Both the position numbers and the translations under genes were made by a program. A stretch of 64,000 nt of DNA from a virus. Every line of letters begins with the position of its first letter. Within the stretch, counting starts at the first letter, position 1. Where the stretch lies: IMG/VR virus record IMGVR_UViG_3300031251_000015, positions 1 through 64,000 of that record. The stretch is one strand, 5' to 3'. The notes under the pieces were generated by a model, which did not search any database, was not told the DNA's origin, and was given only the letters and a program-made list of their open reading frames with translations. Positions 18,911-26,522 of the stretch are shown piece by piece.

Positions 18911-18934
18911 ACTATAATGAGTACGAAATAAAAA

Positions 18935-19201
18935 TTATTTATTTTTTAATTGTTTTGATAAAATAGAAGGGACAACACAATGATTTTCAACGTAAACAGC
19001 AATAAGTTTATTAGTTGTTTTATTTCTATATTGCTCATGACCCATTCCAAAGTCTGAATCCCATTCTATTAAATCGCCAATAGAAATACAAGAAACATCA
19101 TTAAGTATTTCAAAAGTGGTATATTGTTCACCGTCAAATGGATGCGTATATACAGCTACCATATTATTTTTACATATATGACTAATTTTACCTTGTCTCA
19201 T
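18935..19201 (-). CDS. Unknown small protein, 88 aa
   Basis: ATG directly after the uvsX stop, so co-translated in the uvsX operon. The sequence looks beta-rich (KISHICKNNMVAVYTHPFDG, then SIGDLIEWDSDFGMGHEQYR), with a GDLIEWD turn resembling small SH3-like or OB-like barrels. No family recognised. It is last before the operon terminator. Its context with the recombinase, a 109-aa gene and ssb suggests a DNA-metabolism accessory role, but that is inference. Confidence 0.75.
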   Translation of the reverse strand: MRQGKISHICKNNMVAVYTHPFDGEQYTTFEILNDVSCISIGDLIEWDSDFGMGHEQYRNKTTNKLIAVYVENHCVVPSILSKQLKNK

Positions 19202-20350
19202 TTAGTTATTCTCTATTTCAGAAATATCACCAATATCAGAAGCATTTGGTAGTTCAACATCAGACTGGGCTGCAAAGTTTAAGCTTTTTCCGAAACAATC
19301 TTTCATCATCTTTAAGAAGTGTTGCTTATTTTCTTCTGACTTGTTAAACAATTCAGCAAAAGTGTCAATAGAGTTAAACTTTTTTTCGGTCCCGTCAGGT
19401 AATATTATTGTCTTCCAAGCACCAGTTCCTAAATAAGAACTATCATTAAGTAAGTCATAAACGATATGAGCATTACAATAACCTAAATTATTATAATAAA
19501 GACGCATTGGAAGAGTACGGCCAAGAGCAGCAGACGATTTACATTTGATAATCTTGGTACGAACAATATGTCCATCAGGCATTTTCGATTCACCAATAAA
19601 CTTACCACGTTCCATAAAAAGCCTTGAAATACAAGCATATTTTATGGCATCGCCGCCGCTAGAAACATAGGTAGGGCCAGTCCAAGAATTACCAACACCA
19701 ATAGCAGTTCTAACTTGATTAATTGCTAATACAGCCAAATTAGTTTCACGACAAAGCATTTTAGTTCTTTGTAAACCCTTCTTGATCATTCTAGCTGTTA
19801 GAGCTACTTGATTGGAATCATAGTCAGCTTCTTGTTCTGCTCTTGTAGTAAGTCCAGCGATACTATCAATTACTACTAAACTTGGCACCGTTATATTCTT
19901 TTTTTGAATATAATTAGCTATTTTTTCTACCTGACTAAAAACCTTTTCGGCCAAATCTTCAATTGTTATAATACACTTACTAGTATCTACTCCAAAAGTT
20001 TCGAAACGGTACTTATCACCGGCTCCGCCCTCACTATCAATAAGAGCAGCTAATCCACCAAGTTTTTGTATTTGACCCAGCATATGAATACCGAAGGAAC
20101 TCTTACCGCTACCTTCTTTTCCGCATACTTCGGTGATTGCTCCTTGAGGAATGCCGCCGCCCAAAAGATAGTCAAGAGCATCTATACCTGTAGGTATAAA
20201 CGCTCGCACAAAATCGTCATCATCTATTGCTGCGCTACTTCCATATTCTTTACGTAATTCCTTCTTAAAATCGTCTAAATCAGAAAAGATATCAGTAGCA
20301 TTAACTATTTGAAGGTCTTTATCTAATTTATTACTTTTCTTGCCAGCCAT
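19202..20350 (-). CDS. uvsX: RecA-like recombinase (T4 UvsX-like)
   Basis: 382 aa, T4 UvsX being 391 aa. Walker A is CGKEGSGKSSFG (about residues 76-87). Walker B is VPSLVVIDSIAGL, followed by a RecA-type L1/L2 region (AVLAINQVRTAIG). The protein forms filaments on ssDNA for strand exchange and recombination-dependent replication, working with the gp32-like protein and gp46/47 in this window. The start overlaps the stop of the 109-aa gene (TAATG). The C-terminus is acidic, as in the family. Confidence 0.95.
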   Translation of the reverse strand: MAGKKSNKLDKDLQIVNATDIFSDLDDFKKELRKEYGSSAAIDDDDFVRAFIPTGIDALDYLLGGGIPQGAITEVCGKEGSGKSSFGIHMLGQIQKLGGLAALIDSEGGAGDKYRFETFGVDTSKCIITIEDLAEKVFSQVEKIANYIQKKNITVPSLVVIDSIAGLTTRAEQEADYDSNQVALTARMIKKGLQRTKMLCRETNLAVLAINQVRTAIGVGNSWTGPTYVSSGGDAIKYACISRLFMERGKFIGESKMPDGHIVRTKIIKCKSSAALGRTLPMRLYYNNLGYCNAHIVYDLLNDSSYLGTGAWKTIILPDGTEKKFNSIDTFAELFNKSEENKQHFLKMMKDCFGKSLNFAAQSDVELPNASDIGDISEIENN

Positions 20351-20679
20351 TATTTAGTTTCCTTTATAGTTTCTACATATATTGCGTGTTCACTTTTAGT
20401 TAGATTAAGATAGCCAGTAATAACTGGATATTCATAGTCTTCAAGATTAAATGCCGCTACAAATTGTCCATCAAATTGATCTAATTTTTCTCTAATTGGC
20501 TCTAATCCCTTTGATGGGATTGGAAGGTTTAACAGGGGTCCACCATTATTTTCACATAAACAAAAAGAGGAATAACCTCCCCTAATGCCGGTAATAAGTT
20601 CGCCGTTAATATATAGCTCAATACCATTAGTAATTTTTATCTGTCTAAATGAAACTTCTGCCATAGGCTGTTCTGTCAT
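20350..20679 (-). CDS. Unknown protein in uvsX operon, 109 aa
   Basis: First gene of the operon, with motif A and an AAAGGAG ribosome site upstream. The product has IELYINGELITGIRGGYSS, then CLCENNGGPLLNLP, and a C-terminal ITGYLNLTKSEHAIYVETI. It appears mixed alpha/beta with no recognised domain. One-base overlap with uvsX suggests matched production. A recombinase or replication accessory role is only inferred. Confidence 0.75.
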   Translation of the reverse strand: MTEQPMAEVSFRQIKITNGIELYINGELITGIRGGYSSFCLCENNGGPLLNLPIPSKGLEPIREKLDQFDGQFVAAFNLEDYEYPVITGYLNLTKSEHAIYVETIKETK

Positions 20680-20690
20680 TACTACTCCTT

Positions 20691-20710
20691 TTATATATTA
20701 TCGACAAATA
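20691..20710 (-). promoter_or_regulatory. Motif A promoter-like site for uvsX operon
   Basis: Minus strand TATTTGTCGATAATATATAA, 12 bases before the 109-aa gene and right after the ssb terminator. Confidence 0.65.
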
Positions 20711-20712
20711 AA

Positions 20713-20738
20713 GAAAAAGCCTAAACCGAAGTTCAGGC
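20713..20738 (-). terminator. Intrinsic terminator after ssb
   Basis: Minus strand GCCTGAAC, TTCG tetraloop, GTTTAGGC (with one G-T pair), then TTTTTC. It lies 21 bases past the ssb stop. Confidence 0.9.
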
Positions 20739-20758
20739 TAATTCTTATTTACTGTATA

Positions 20759-21640
20759 TTAATCTTCCATTGCGCGTTTTAGGTCTTCAAGGTCAAACGG
20801 AACATCTTCTACTTCGATTGGCTTGCTATTCTTGACCGGAAGCTTATCCTCAACGGGCTTCTGATACTTTTGAAGCATTTTACGTTCTGCTTCACTTTCA
20901 TCAACTTCTTCTTTTTCATCCTCTTCTATTGGTGTTGACATGAAATCCTTAAACTTCTTGTCAAGTTCAGCATCAGTTAGTGGAGTAATGATAGAAGTTA
21001 GATCGGGAGACTTATCAATCAGGTCTTCCCAAATCTTCTTACCTGATTTACCTTCAAAGGCAACACTTGGATCGTCAAAATCCCAGGTAATAGTTGCGTA
21101 GGCGTCTTTACCAGCCTTCTTCGTCTTGCTCAAATCAACGTTTCGACCAGTAGCAAAATCAACGAAGTCAATTTCACGTTCCAGCTTGTTCTTGATTAGA
21201 TCCATATTGGTCGCGGAAGAAGCACGAACAATCTTGAGGTCTTCGGTCTTAATATCAGAAGTATCAATTTCGTTTGGCTCATATCCGACAAGCAGATAAT
21301 GAGTTTTTACGAACAACTTTTTCGCAGCTTCAAGATATTCCTTATTTTCAGTCTTGGTGAACTTACGATAAGTCTGGGAAGCTAGTCCACAAAACGGGCA
21401 TTCTCGCTCTTCCGAAGCTCTTGGACAGGCGACACTTTCAAAATGACCATCAGGAAAGTTTAGAGCGTGATGATTATAGATAGCAACTGGCAATTCAAGG
21501 TTTTCTGATTTCAGAGGGAGAAAACGCATGGTGTAGTGCTTACCACTATCTAGCTTCATCCAGGTAAAGTTTGATGTTGCTTTCTTTGCCTTTGACTTTT
21601 CTAGCTTTTCCTTAAACTTGTTAAAATTCGTTGTTGACAC
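20759..21640 (-). CDS. Single-stranded DNA-binding protein (T4 gp32-like)
   Basis: 293 aa, T4 gp32 being 301 aa. The start is GTG at 21640, fixed by AAGGAG eight bases upstream. The N-terminal basic segment FNKFKEKLEKSKAKKATSN is the cooperativity region. A zinc site is formed by H57 or H58, then C72, C81 and C84 (ESVACPRASEERECPFCG). The C-terminal tail is acidic (EEDEKEEVDESEAE), as needed for partner binding. It coats ssDNA during replication and recombination. Its long structured leader suggests autogenous control as in T4. GC content is higher than average, indicating strong expression. Confidence 0.93.
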   Translation of the reverse strand: MSTTNFNKFKEKLEKSKAKKATSNFTWMKLDSGKHYTMRFLPLKSENLELPVAIYNHHALNFPDGHFESVACPRASEERECPFCGLASQTYRKFTKTENKEYLEAAKKLFVKTHYLLVGYEPNEIDTSDIKTEDLKIVRASSATNMDLIKNKLEREIDFVDFATGRNVDLSKTKKAGKDAYATITWDFDDPSVAFEGKSGKKIWEDLIDKSPDLTSIITPLTDAELDKKFKDFMSTPIEEDEKEEVDESEAERKMLQKYQKPVEDKLPVKNSKPIEVEDVPFDLEDLKRAMED

Positions 21641-21656
21641 TTTAGTGTCTCCTTAC

Positions 21657-21692
21657 GCGGCATCCCGCAAAATAAGCAACCGATCTGGTCGC
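21657..21692 (-). promoter_or_regulatory. Structured leader of ssb mRNA
   Basis: Two inverted repeats lie between the motif-A promoter and the ribosome site: GCGACC / GGTTGC (21676-21692) and GCGG / CCGC (21657-21668). The second ends only three bases before AAGGAG. T4 gp32 represses its own translation through a leader pseudoknot, so a similar operator is a reasonable inference. Confidence 0.5.
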
Positions 21693-21713
21693 CAAGTTAC
21701 TAATCTGTCTTAC

Positions 21714-21732
21714 ATAGGTAGTATCGACCGTA
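21714..21732 (-). promoter_or_regulatory. Motif A promoter-like site for ssb, with inverted repeat
   Basis: Minus strand GGTCGATACTACCTAT. It lies inside an inverted repeat TAGGTA (21715-21720) / TACCTA (21731-21736), which could be an operator. Confidence 0.55.
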
Positions 21733-21952
21733 CCTACTATAACTTAATTCGAAAAAAATATTTATTTTTATTAAAGTTTTTGCTCAAGGTACACGATAAT
21801 AAGCATAGGCGTCTTCGGGAAGAGGAACCTAAAGGAGGAGATGGGAGATAGAAGTAGATAGAAATAAACCTAATACAAACCAAATCAAAGCAACGAAGTG
21901 AATGAAACGAAGTGGAATGAACGAGTTGTACAAGGTATATAATTAAGCGTAT
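21733..21952. other. Divergent intergenic control region
   Basis: About 220 bases without a gene between the leftward ssb promoter and the rightward 352-aa gene. It contains a purine-rich stretch around 21830-21870 with an AAAGGAGGAG that precedes only a 6-codon frame, an imperfect direct repeat (ACGAAGTG at 21893 and 21907, each followed by AATGAA-like sequence) and TATATAATTAAG just before the rightward gene. No origin could be demonstrated. Confidence 0.5.
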
Positions 21953-23011
21953 ATGAATAATCTCAAGTTCAGGACAAGGTTCTCATTAAGGTTAAGAACT
22001 GGTAAACGAGCTAAACTTCTAAACTCACGAACTAAAAAATCGGAGAAATGTAATCCTGTACTAATAATAGATTTAACATATATAGAAAACTTATTAAACT
22101 CAAAAAAACAATATAAAAACTCTTCTCTGTACAATAAAGATACTGATGCTCTAATACAACGAATGTATGAGTGGCTATCTTCTGCTTTTAACTTAACAAC
22201 ACCACAAGGTATTTTGTTTACTGCTGAAAAAGAGACAGAGTTCCTTAAACTATTAGATAAAGATATAATGTATGGAAACATTAAGAACATTATATTTTCT
22301 ATTATAACTCAACAATCTATATCTAAACCTCTATGTATATTATCTGACAATCTCGAATTATGGTCTTTATCAGCACCTTCTACTAACCTGTCTTTTTTAG
22401 CTATCGACTCTAATAATAGGATGATTTACTATAATAACAAGACAGGATTAGATATTCTGTCAAAATTCATAGGTACATATAAGATAGTCAATAAGTTAGG
22501 ATTAGACAGCTTAAAGTACGTTAGTTTACAATACCTGTACATCTTGTTGTTCTATATTCAGTTTACTAATAACAAACCTGACACTGACTTCTATTTTGAC
22601 AATGATTTTTTCAAGCAATTTACAAATAAACAGTTTTCTAAATCAAATGGATATGGATTAGAACTGATTACTGCTGCTCATAAGTTTTTAAGTTATGCCT
22701 TTCTGACCAAACCAGAGTTTATGGATTACTTCTTAATTGGAGAAATATCACACTATTCTCTTAATTTACAGAGATTAGTCAAACTTATGTATTTTGATGT
22801 TCAGATATTAGATGCTATGAAACGAGCTTATCATACTAAAAGTTGTCCTGTGTTTATATCTAACCTTACCATACCCAGTATTAACCCTATTCTACCTGCC
22901 AATTTTACCTATTACCCTGAAAAAATTACAAAAATAGATATTGAAGTTCCTAAAACTGCCGATACTATTAGTGATATAGAGAGCTATGTCACTAACCTTT
23001 TAGGATTATAG
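21953..23011 (+). CDS. Possible degenerate FEN/PIN-like paralog, 352 aa
   Basis: Unrecognised by any clear motif. Its layout parallels the intact FEN protein encoded next: PVLIIDLTYIENLLNSKK matches NVLLIDGTNLLLRVLFSKN, QGILFTAEKE aligns with VYVAFDNGG, and PLCILSDNLELWSL aligns with QVILLSNDSDFLQLL, with SLQYLYILLF matching SFEYLYYKVI. Most of the metal-binding acids are missing, so it would be non-catalytic. The basic N-terminus (residues 1-30) may bind nucleic acid. No good ribosome site precedes the ATG. The stop is TAG, overlapping a homing-endonuclease scar. The relationship is inference. Confidence 0.6.
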   Translation: MNNLKFRTRFSLRLRTGKRAKLLNSRTKKSEKCNPVLIIDLTYIENLLNSKKQYKNSSLYNKDTDALIQRMYEWLSSAFNLTTPQGILFTAEKETEFLKLLDKDIMYGNIKNIIFSIITQQSISKPLCILSDNLELWSLSAPSTNLSFLAIDSNNRMIYYNNKTGLDILSKFIGTYKIVNKLGLDSLKYVSLQYLYILLFYIQFTNNKPDTDFYFDNDFFKQFTNKQFSKSNGYGLELITAAHKFLSYAFLTKPEFMDYFLIGEISHYSLNLQRLVKLMYFDVQILDAMKRAYHTKSCPVFISNLTIPSINPILPANFTYYPEKITKIDIEVPKTADTISDIESYVTNLLGL

Positions 23012-23116
23012 TGTCAGGTATTTACAGTATTCAAATCAATAATAAAATATAATATGTCTACTTCTACTATATTTAGCATAGTTCATAATGATACATGGAA
23101 AGAACAAATAAATGGT
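23011..23116 (+). pseudogene. GIY-YIG homing endonuclease scar (N- and C-terminal remnants)
   Basis: From GTG at 23011 one frame reads VSGIYSIQINNKI then stops at 23050-23052, matching GIY-YIG N-termini such as TGIYKITNI in this window. From 23048 another frame reads YNMSTSTIFSIVHNDTWKEQ, matching the helix-turn-helix C-termini (VS-ST-I--IV-N-TWKE). The middle of the gene, about 170-200 codons, is missing. The scar ends inside the start of the FEN gene. Confidence 0.65.
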
Positions 23117-24167
23117 TAATCCTAGATTTCTTGGTAATAAAAACGTGCTTCTAATTGACGGTACAAATCTTCTTTTGAGGGTCTTATTTTCAAAAAATAA
23201 GGGCAGCGTAGTTATATCTCAACCAGAAATGATACTGGAATGTGCTATGATTTTCATACGCCAGATAACTATTTGCCTCAAAAAATACTCTTGTGAACGT
23301 GTTTATGTAGCCTTTGATAATGGTGGTTCTATACGAAAAAAAGCTATTTTTGAGGAATATAAGCAAAATAGACCTAATTCTGGAACAAATTATGGGCAAG
23401 TTTCACCCTATAATGATGCTACAAACGACCTTTTTGTTAGTTTAAAGACCAAAACACTAGAACTTTGCCATATTTTTAACCTTCCAATCTTTCATGAATA
23501 CGGTATTGAGGCCGACGATGCCTTAGCGATAATGGCAAATCAGCTTACCTCCATTGGAAAACAGGTTATATTATTGAGTAATGACTCAGATTTCCTTCAA
23601 TTATTAAGGATTCCGTCTATTATTTGCTCAATTCCATATAATAAATCTGAAGTAACCCTGGATTCTTTCACTAAATACTTTTCAGAACTTCCAAAAAGTA
23701 AAGGAATTACTATTTCTTCCTTCGAATATCTGTATTATAAAGTAATCGTTGGCGATACTTCCGACAATATCCAAGGTATCAGAGGCATTGGATATAAAAC
23801 ATTAAATAAATTAATGAAAGAACAGTTGCCATTAGAGGAAAAAACTACTATTGAGATGTACATAGCTGATGGATTAGACTATATAAAGCTATTAGCTTCT
23901 AGAAATTCTACAAAATTAGAAAAATTAATACATGATAACTTAGACTTGTTAATACGAAATTATAAATTGATTGAACTCTCAGAAAAATATATTAGCTCAA
24001 AAACTGTGTCTTTAACCCTAAAAAAGCTCATGGAAGTGCCTGAAACACCTGATAAGAAGGATGTTATCAAGCGATTTAACACCTTATTTCCTAATTCGTC
24101 GGAGCTGGACTTCGTTTTGAATACTTTGTTCGCTTTCAAATCTATCTATCAAGAAGTTTCAGAATAA
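23112..24167 (+). CDS. 5'-3' exonuclease / RNase H, FEN family (T4 Rnh-like)
   Basis: 351 aa, T4 Rnh being 305 aa. Metal-binding acids are in VLLIDGTNLL, VAFDNGGSIRKKAIFEEYK, GIEADDALAIMA and LLSNDSDFLQLL. The helix-three-turn-helix is VGDTSDNIQGIRGIGYKTLN. It removes RNA primers and flaps from lagging strands. A GGAAAG ribosome site precedes the ATG at 23112. Gene order with primase downstream supports a replication operon. Confidence 0.92.
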   Translation: MVNPRFLGNKNVLLIDGTNLLLRVLFSKNKGSVVISQPEMILECAMIFIRQITICLKKYSCERVYVAFDNGGSIRKKAIFEEYKQNRPNSGTNYGQVSPYNDATNDLFVSLKTKTLELCHIFNLPIFHEYGIEADDALAIMANQLTSIGKQVILLSNDSDFLQLLRIPSIICSIPYNKSEVTLDSFTKYFSELPKSKGITISSFEYLYYKVIVGDTSDNIQGIRGIGYKTLNKLMKEQLPLEEKTTIEMYIADGLDYIKLLASRNSTKLEKLIHDNLDLLIRNYKLIELSEKYISSKTVSLTLKKLMEVPETPDKKDVIKRFNTLFPNSSELDFVLNTLFAFKSIYQEVSE

Positions 24168-24180
24168 GCCGATACTGGTA
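24167..24180 (+). promoter_or_regulatory. Motif A promoter-like site for HD hydrolase
   Basis: AGCCGATACTGGTA directly after the FEN stop, followed by GGAGG and the ATG at 24195. The TATA half is weak, so this is a poor copy. Confidence 0.4.
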
Positions 24181-24194
24181 CTGGAGGATTGGGT

Positions 24195-24782
24195 ATGGAC
24201 TCATTACAAATAGACACTTTTATATCAGGCGTTATAGGATTATCTCATGTAGAACGATATCATGGGCATCAAACTATTAGTAAGCAGAGTGTGGCAGACC
24301 ATAGTGCCAGAGTTGCTCAATTAGCTCATATCGTAGCCTTTGAGTTCTATCGTGGAGATATAAATAAAGCTAATTCAGTTTCTGTATTTGCTCTTTTTCA
24401 TGACTTTTCTGAAAGTTTACTAAAAAGTGATATCAATTCAAGTGTAAAAAACAAACTAGGAATACGAGAATTAGTAAAACAGTTGGAAATTAATGTAGTT
24501 AATGAGTCTTTTGACAAAACTTCGCAACAATCTTATGGTGATGTAAGTCATATTAATGATTTACTATTAGAAAATTGCGAAGAATCTGACGATTACTGTA
24601 TTTTAAAACTATGCGATACGCTTGATTTTGGGTTGTATGTTAAAAATGAACTAATGTTAGGCAATAGTTATATGTTCCCATTACTCGATTCATTTAAGCG
24701 TGAGTTTTCTAAATATCCAGATTATTTAAAATCTACTCATATAGTTAAGGAAATATACGATAAGATAATAGTGGAGCAGTAA
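24195..24782 (+). CDS. HD-domain phosphohydrolase, YfbR-like 5'-nucleotidase
   Basis: 195 aa from the ATG at 24195, chosen because GGAGG is seven bases upstream; the TTG at 24189 lacks this spacing. HD-superfamily ligands are visible in HGHQTISKQSVADHSARVA, FALFHDFSES and CDTLDFGLYV. YfbR-type enzymes remove the 5'-phosphate from dNMPs, which would fit dNTP pool management with RNR, dUTPase and the dNMP kinase. It sits between FEN and primase and overlaps the primase start (TAATG). Confidence 0.85.
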   Translation: MDSLQIDTFISGVIGLSHVERYHGHQTISKQSVADHSARVAQLAHIVAFEFYRGDINKANSVSVFALFHDFSESLLKSDINSSVKNKLGIRELVKQLEINVVNESFDKTSQQSYGDVSHINDLLLENCEESDDYCILKLCDTLDFGLYVKNELMLGNSYMFPLLDSFKREFSKYPDYLKSTHIVKEIYDKIIVEQ

Positions 24783-25678
24783 TGTCTGAAATTATCTTAA
24801 ATTGCCCAAAATGTGCCGAACATGAGACTCCTAAACTCTACGTGAACGTGGAGTTAGGATGTTTTAATTGTTTTCGTTGTGGATTTAGTGGAAAACTACG
24901 TAAATTATACCAATTTCCAGAATTAGTATCATCTTTGGAAGATAAAATCTCATTATCAGAGTTTACCAAGCTTAAATCATTTAAGCCTATGGAGCTTACT
25001 GATATTGACGCATTAGAGGACTTAAATCCAGTAAGAGAATTGGTATATTCTGACCCACAATACACTTATTTAATGAACAGAGGCTGGACGGATGCTTTAA
25101 TCTTCCTTTATAAACCTCTTTTATCATTAAACCCTAAATATAAGGATAGAGTTGTTCTTCCAGTCATAAAAAACGAAAAAATTATATATTTTACTGCTCG
25201 TTCTATTGAGCAAAATCCAGCAATGAAGTATAAAAATCCAGCAATTCCTCGAAAAGATGTTATTTTTGAGTCTATTTTACCAGAAAATCAGTTTTTCAAG
25301 GAAACTTTGGTAATTTGTGAGGGATTTTTTGATGCTTTTAAAATACCTAATTCCATAGCTCTTTTTGGCAAGACAATTACATCTGAAAATGAGCTAAATA
25401 TACTCAAAAAAGCATCAAATAAGACAGAAATCTATGTTTGTCTTGATTTTGGTGCAGAACATTGGATTGAAGGTATCTGTAAAAAACTTCATGACTGGAT
25501 GCCTAATAAAAAAATCCACTTTATCGATACTAGTAAATATGAGGATAAGGATTTGGGTAAGTTATCTGAAGAATTGGACTCGTTTGAACTTATGTCATGG
25601 ATTAAAGAAAATAGTAAGGAATATTCGACAATTTCGTTAACTGATACTTTACGAAGCAAATTAAGGATGTATAATTAA
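24782..25678 (+). CDS. DnaG-type DNA primase (T4 gp61-like)
   Basis: 298 aa, T4 gp61 being 342 aa. The N-terminal zinc ribbon is CPKCAEHETP and CFNCFRCGFSG. A Toprim domain follows, with KDRVVLPVIKNEKIIYFTAR, LVICEGFFDAFKI (catalytic Glu) and IYVCLDFGAE; the usual DxD second motif is reduced to a single Asp. It lays RNA primers for lagging-strand synthesis. No replicative helicase or polymerase gene is in this window. It is the last protein gene before a tRNA. Confidence 0.88.
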   Translation: MSEIILNCPKCAEHETPKLYVNVELGCFNCFRCGFSGKLRKLYQFPELVSSLEDKISLSEFTKLKSFKPMELTDIDALEDLNPVRELVYSDPQYTYLMNRGWTDALIFLYKPLLSLNPKYKDRVVLPVIKNEKIIYFTARSIEQNPAMKYKNPAIPRKDVIFESILPENQFFKETLVICEGFFDAFKIPNSIALFGKTITSENELNILKKASNKTEIYVCLDFGAEHWIEGICKKLHDWMPNKKIHFIDTSKYEDKDLGKLSEELDSFELMSWIKENSKEYSTISLTDTLRSKLRMYN

Positions 25679-25724
25679 ATGTATATGTTAGAGACTTTAA
25701 TGAACAAGTTTACGTAGGTTTTTA

Positions 25725-25802
25725 GTACCTGTAGCATAGTTCGGCCTAATGCGGTGGCCTCTAACTCCATGAGCGCAGGTTCAAATCCTGTCAGGTACAC
25801 CA
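25725..25802 (+). tRNA. tRNA with CUA anticodon (amber suppressor type)
   Basis: Full cloverleaf with encoded CCA. Acceptor GTACCTG pairs with CAGGTAC over seven bases. D stem GCAT/ATGC has an 11-nt loop containing GG. The T arm is GCAGG, TTCAAAT, CCTGT. The anticodon stem is GTGGC/TCCAT with one C-T mismatch next to the loop CTCTAAC (25759-25765). U33 and A37 are in place, so the anticodon at 25761-25763 is CUA, reading UAG. Discriminator is A73, variable loop four bases. The amino acid cannot be told from sequence alone. Confidence 0.82.
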
Positions 25803-25877
25803 ATCGTCCTCCTTGATGATTAAATGACTGTATTGCTTTATTAATACATGACATTTAATCAAAAAGGAGATTTTATT

Positions 25878-26504
25878 ATGTCAACTTCTATAAATACCAA
25901 TGAAATCAAACAACCACATGCTCCACGCTTTACACCAGAACAAAAGGAAGCATGGCAAAAAGCAAAAGAATTATTAAAAACTAGTATGAATTACCAGTCT
26001 AAACGAGCACTTCATATCGCAATGTCTCAATTACGATTAGAAGGTGGCCGAAAGCATAGGGGTCCGATTGAGGCTCTTCCGAAGAACGAAACAAAGCTAC
26101 AACAACATAATGCTGAAATAGTTAATATAAGACTTAATGAACGTGTAGCTGAATGGAAGGAATATTTAACTAACCCAGGTTCGCGTAAACTGTATATTAT
26201 TGTTAGTCCTGATTTAGATACCTCACAATCAGCCGTACAAGCCTCCCATTGTGCCGCAGACTTTGTTAAGCAACATCCACTCGCTCCTTGGATTAACGGT
26301 ACCATGGTGCTTCTAACGATGGATACTGATAAAATAAAAGGTAAAAATGCGTTAGAAATCTTTTGTAATGATTATTTCTGGTATGTTGATTACAAAACTT
26401 GCTGGAAAGAACCAGATCAGGATAACAGAATAACTGCTGTTGCTATGTTATGTGACTTTGGAAATGACCGAATAGGAAAGCAGCGAGGAGTTAAGTTGCT
26501 ATAA
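25878..26504 (+). CDS. Peptidyl-tRNA hydrolase Pth2-like protein
   Basis: 208 aa from the ATG at 25878, which has AAGGAG eight bases upstream; the frame from 25848 is not needed. The C-terminal half reads KLYIIVSPDLDTSQSAVQAS then HCAADFVKQHP and NGTMVLLTM, matching the Pth2 pattern of V-R-DL-(x)n-AAQ-HAA. The usual R before DL is SP here. Pth2 enzymes release peptides from stalled peptidyl-tRNA. The N-terminal 100 residues are basic and helical with no known domain. It lies directly after the amber-anticodon tRNA, which may be meaningful. Family call is moderate. Confidence 0.6.
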   Translation: MSTSINTNEIKQPHAPRFTPEQKEAWQKAKELLKTSMNYQSKRALHIAMSQLRLEGGRKHRGPIEALPKNETKLQQHNAEIVNIRLNERVAEWKEYLTNPGSRKLYIIVSPDLDTSQSAVQASHCAADFVKQHPLAPWINGTMVLLTMDTDKIKGKNALEIFCNDYFWYVDYKTCWKEPDQDNRITAVAMLCDFGNDRIGKQRGVKLL

Positions 26505-26522
26505 TTAAGTTTGGAAACTAAT

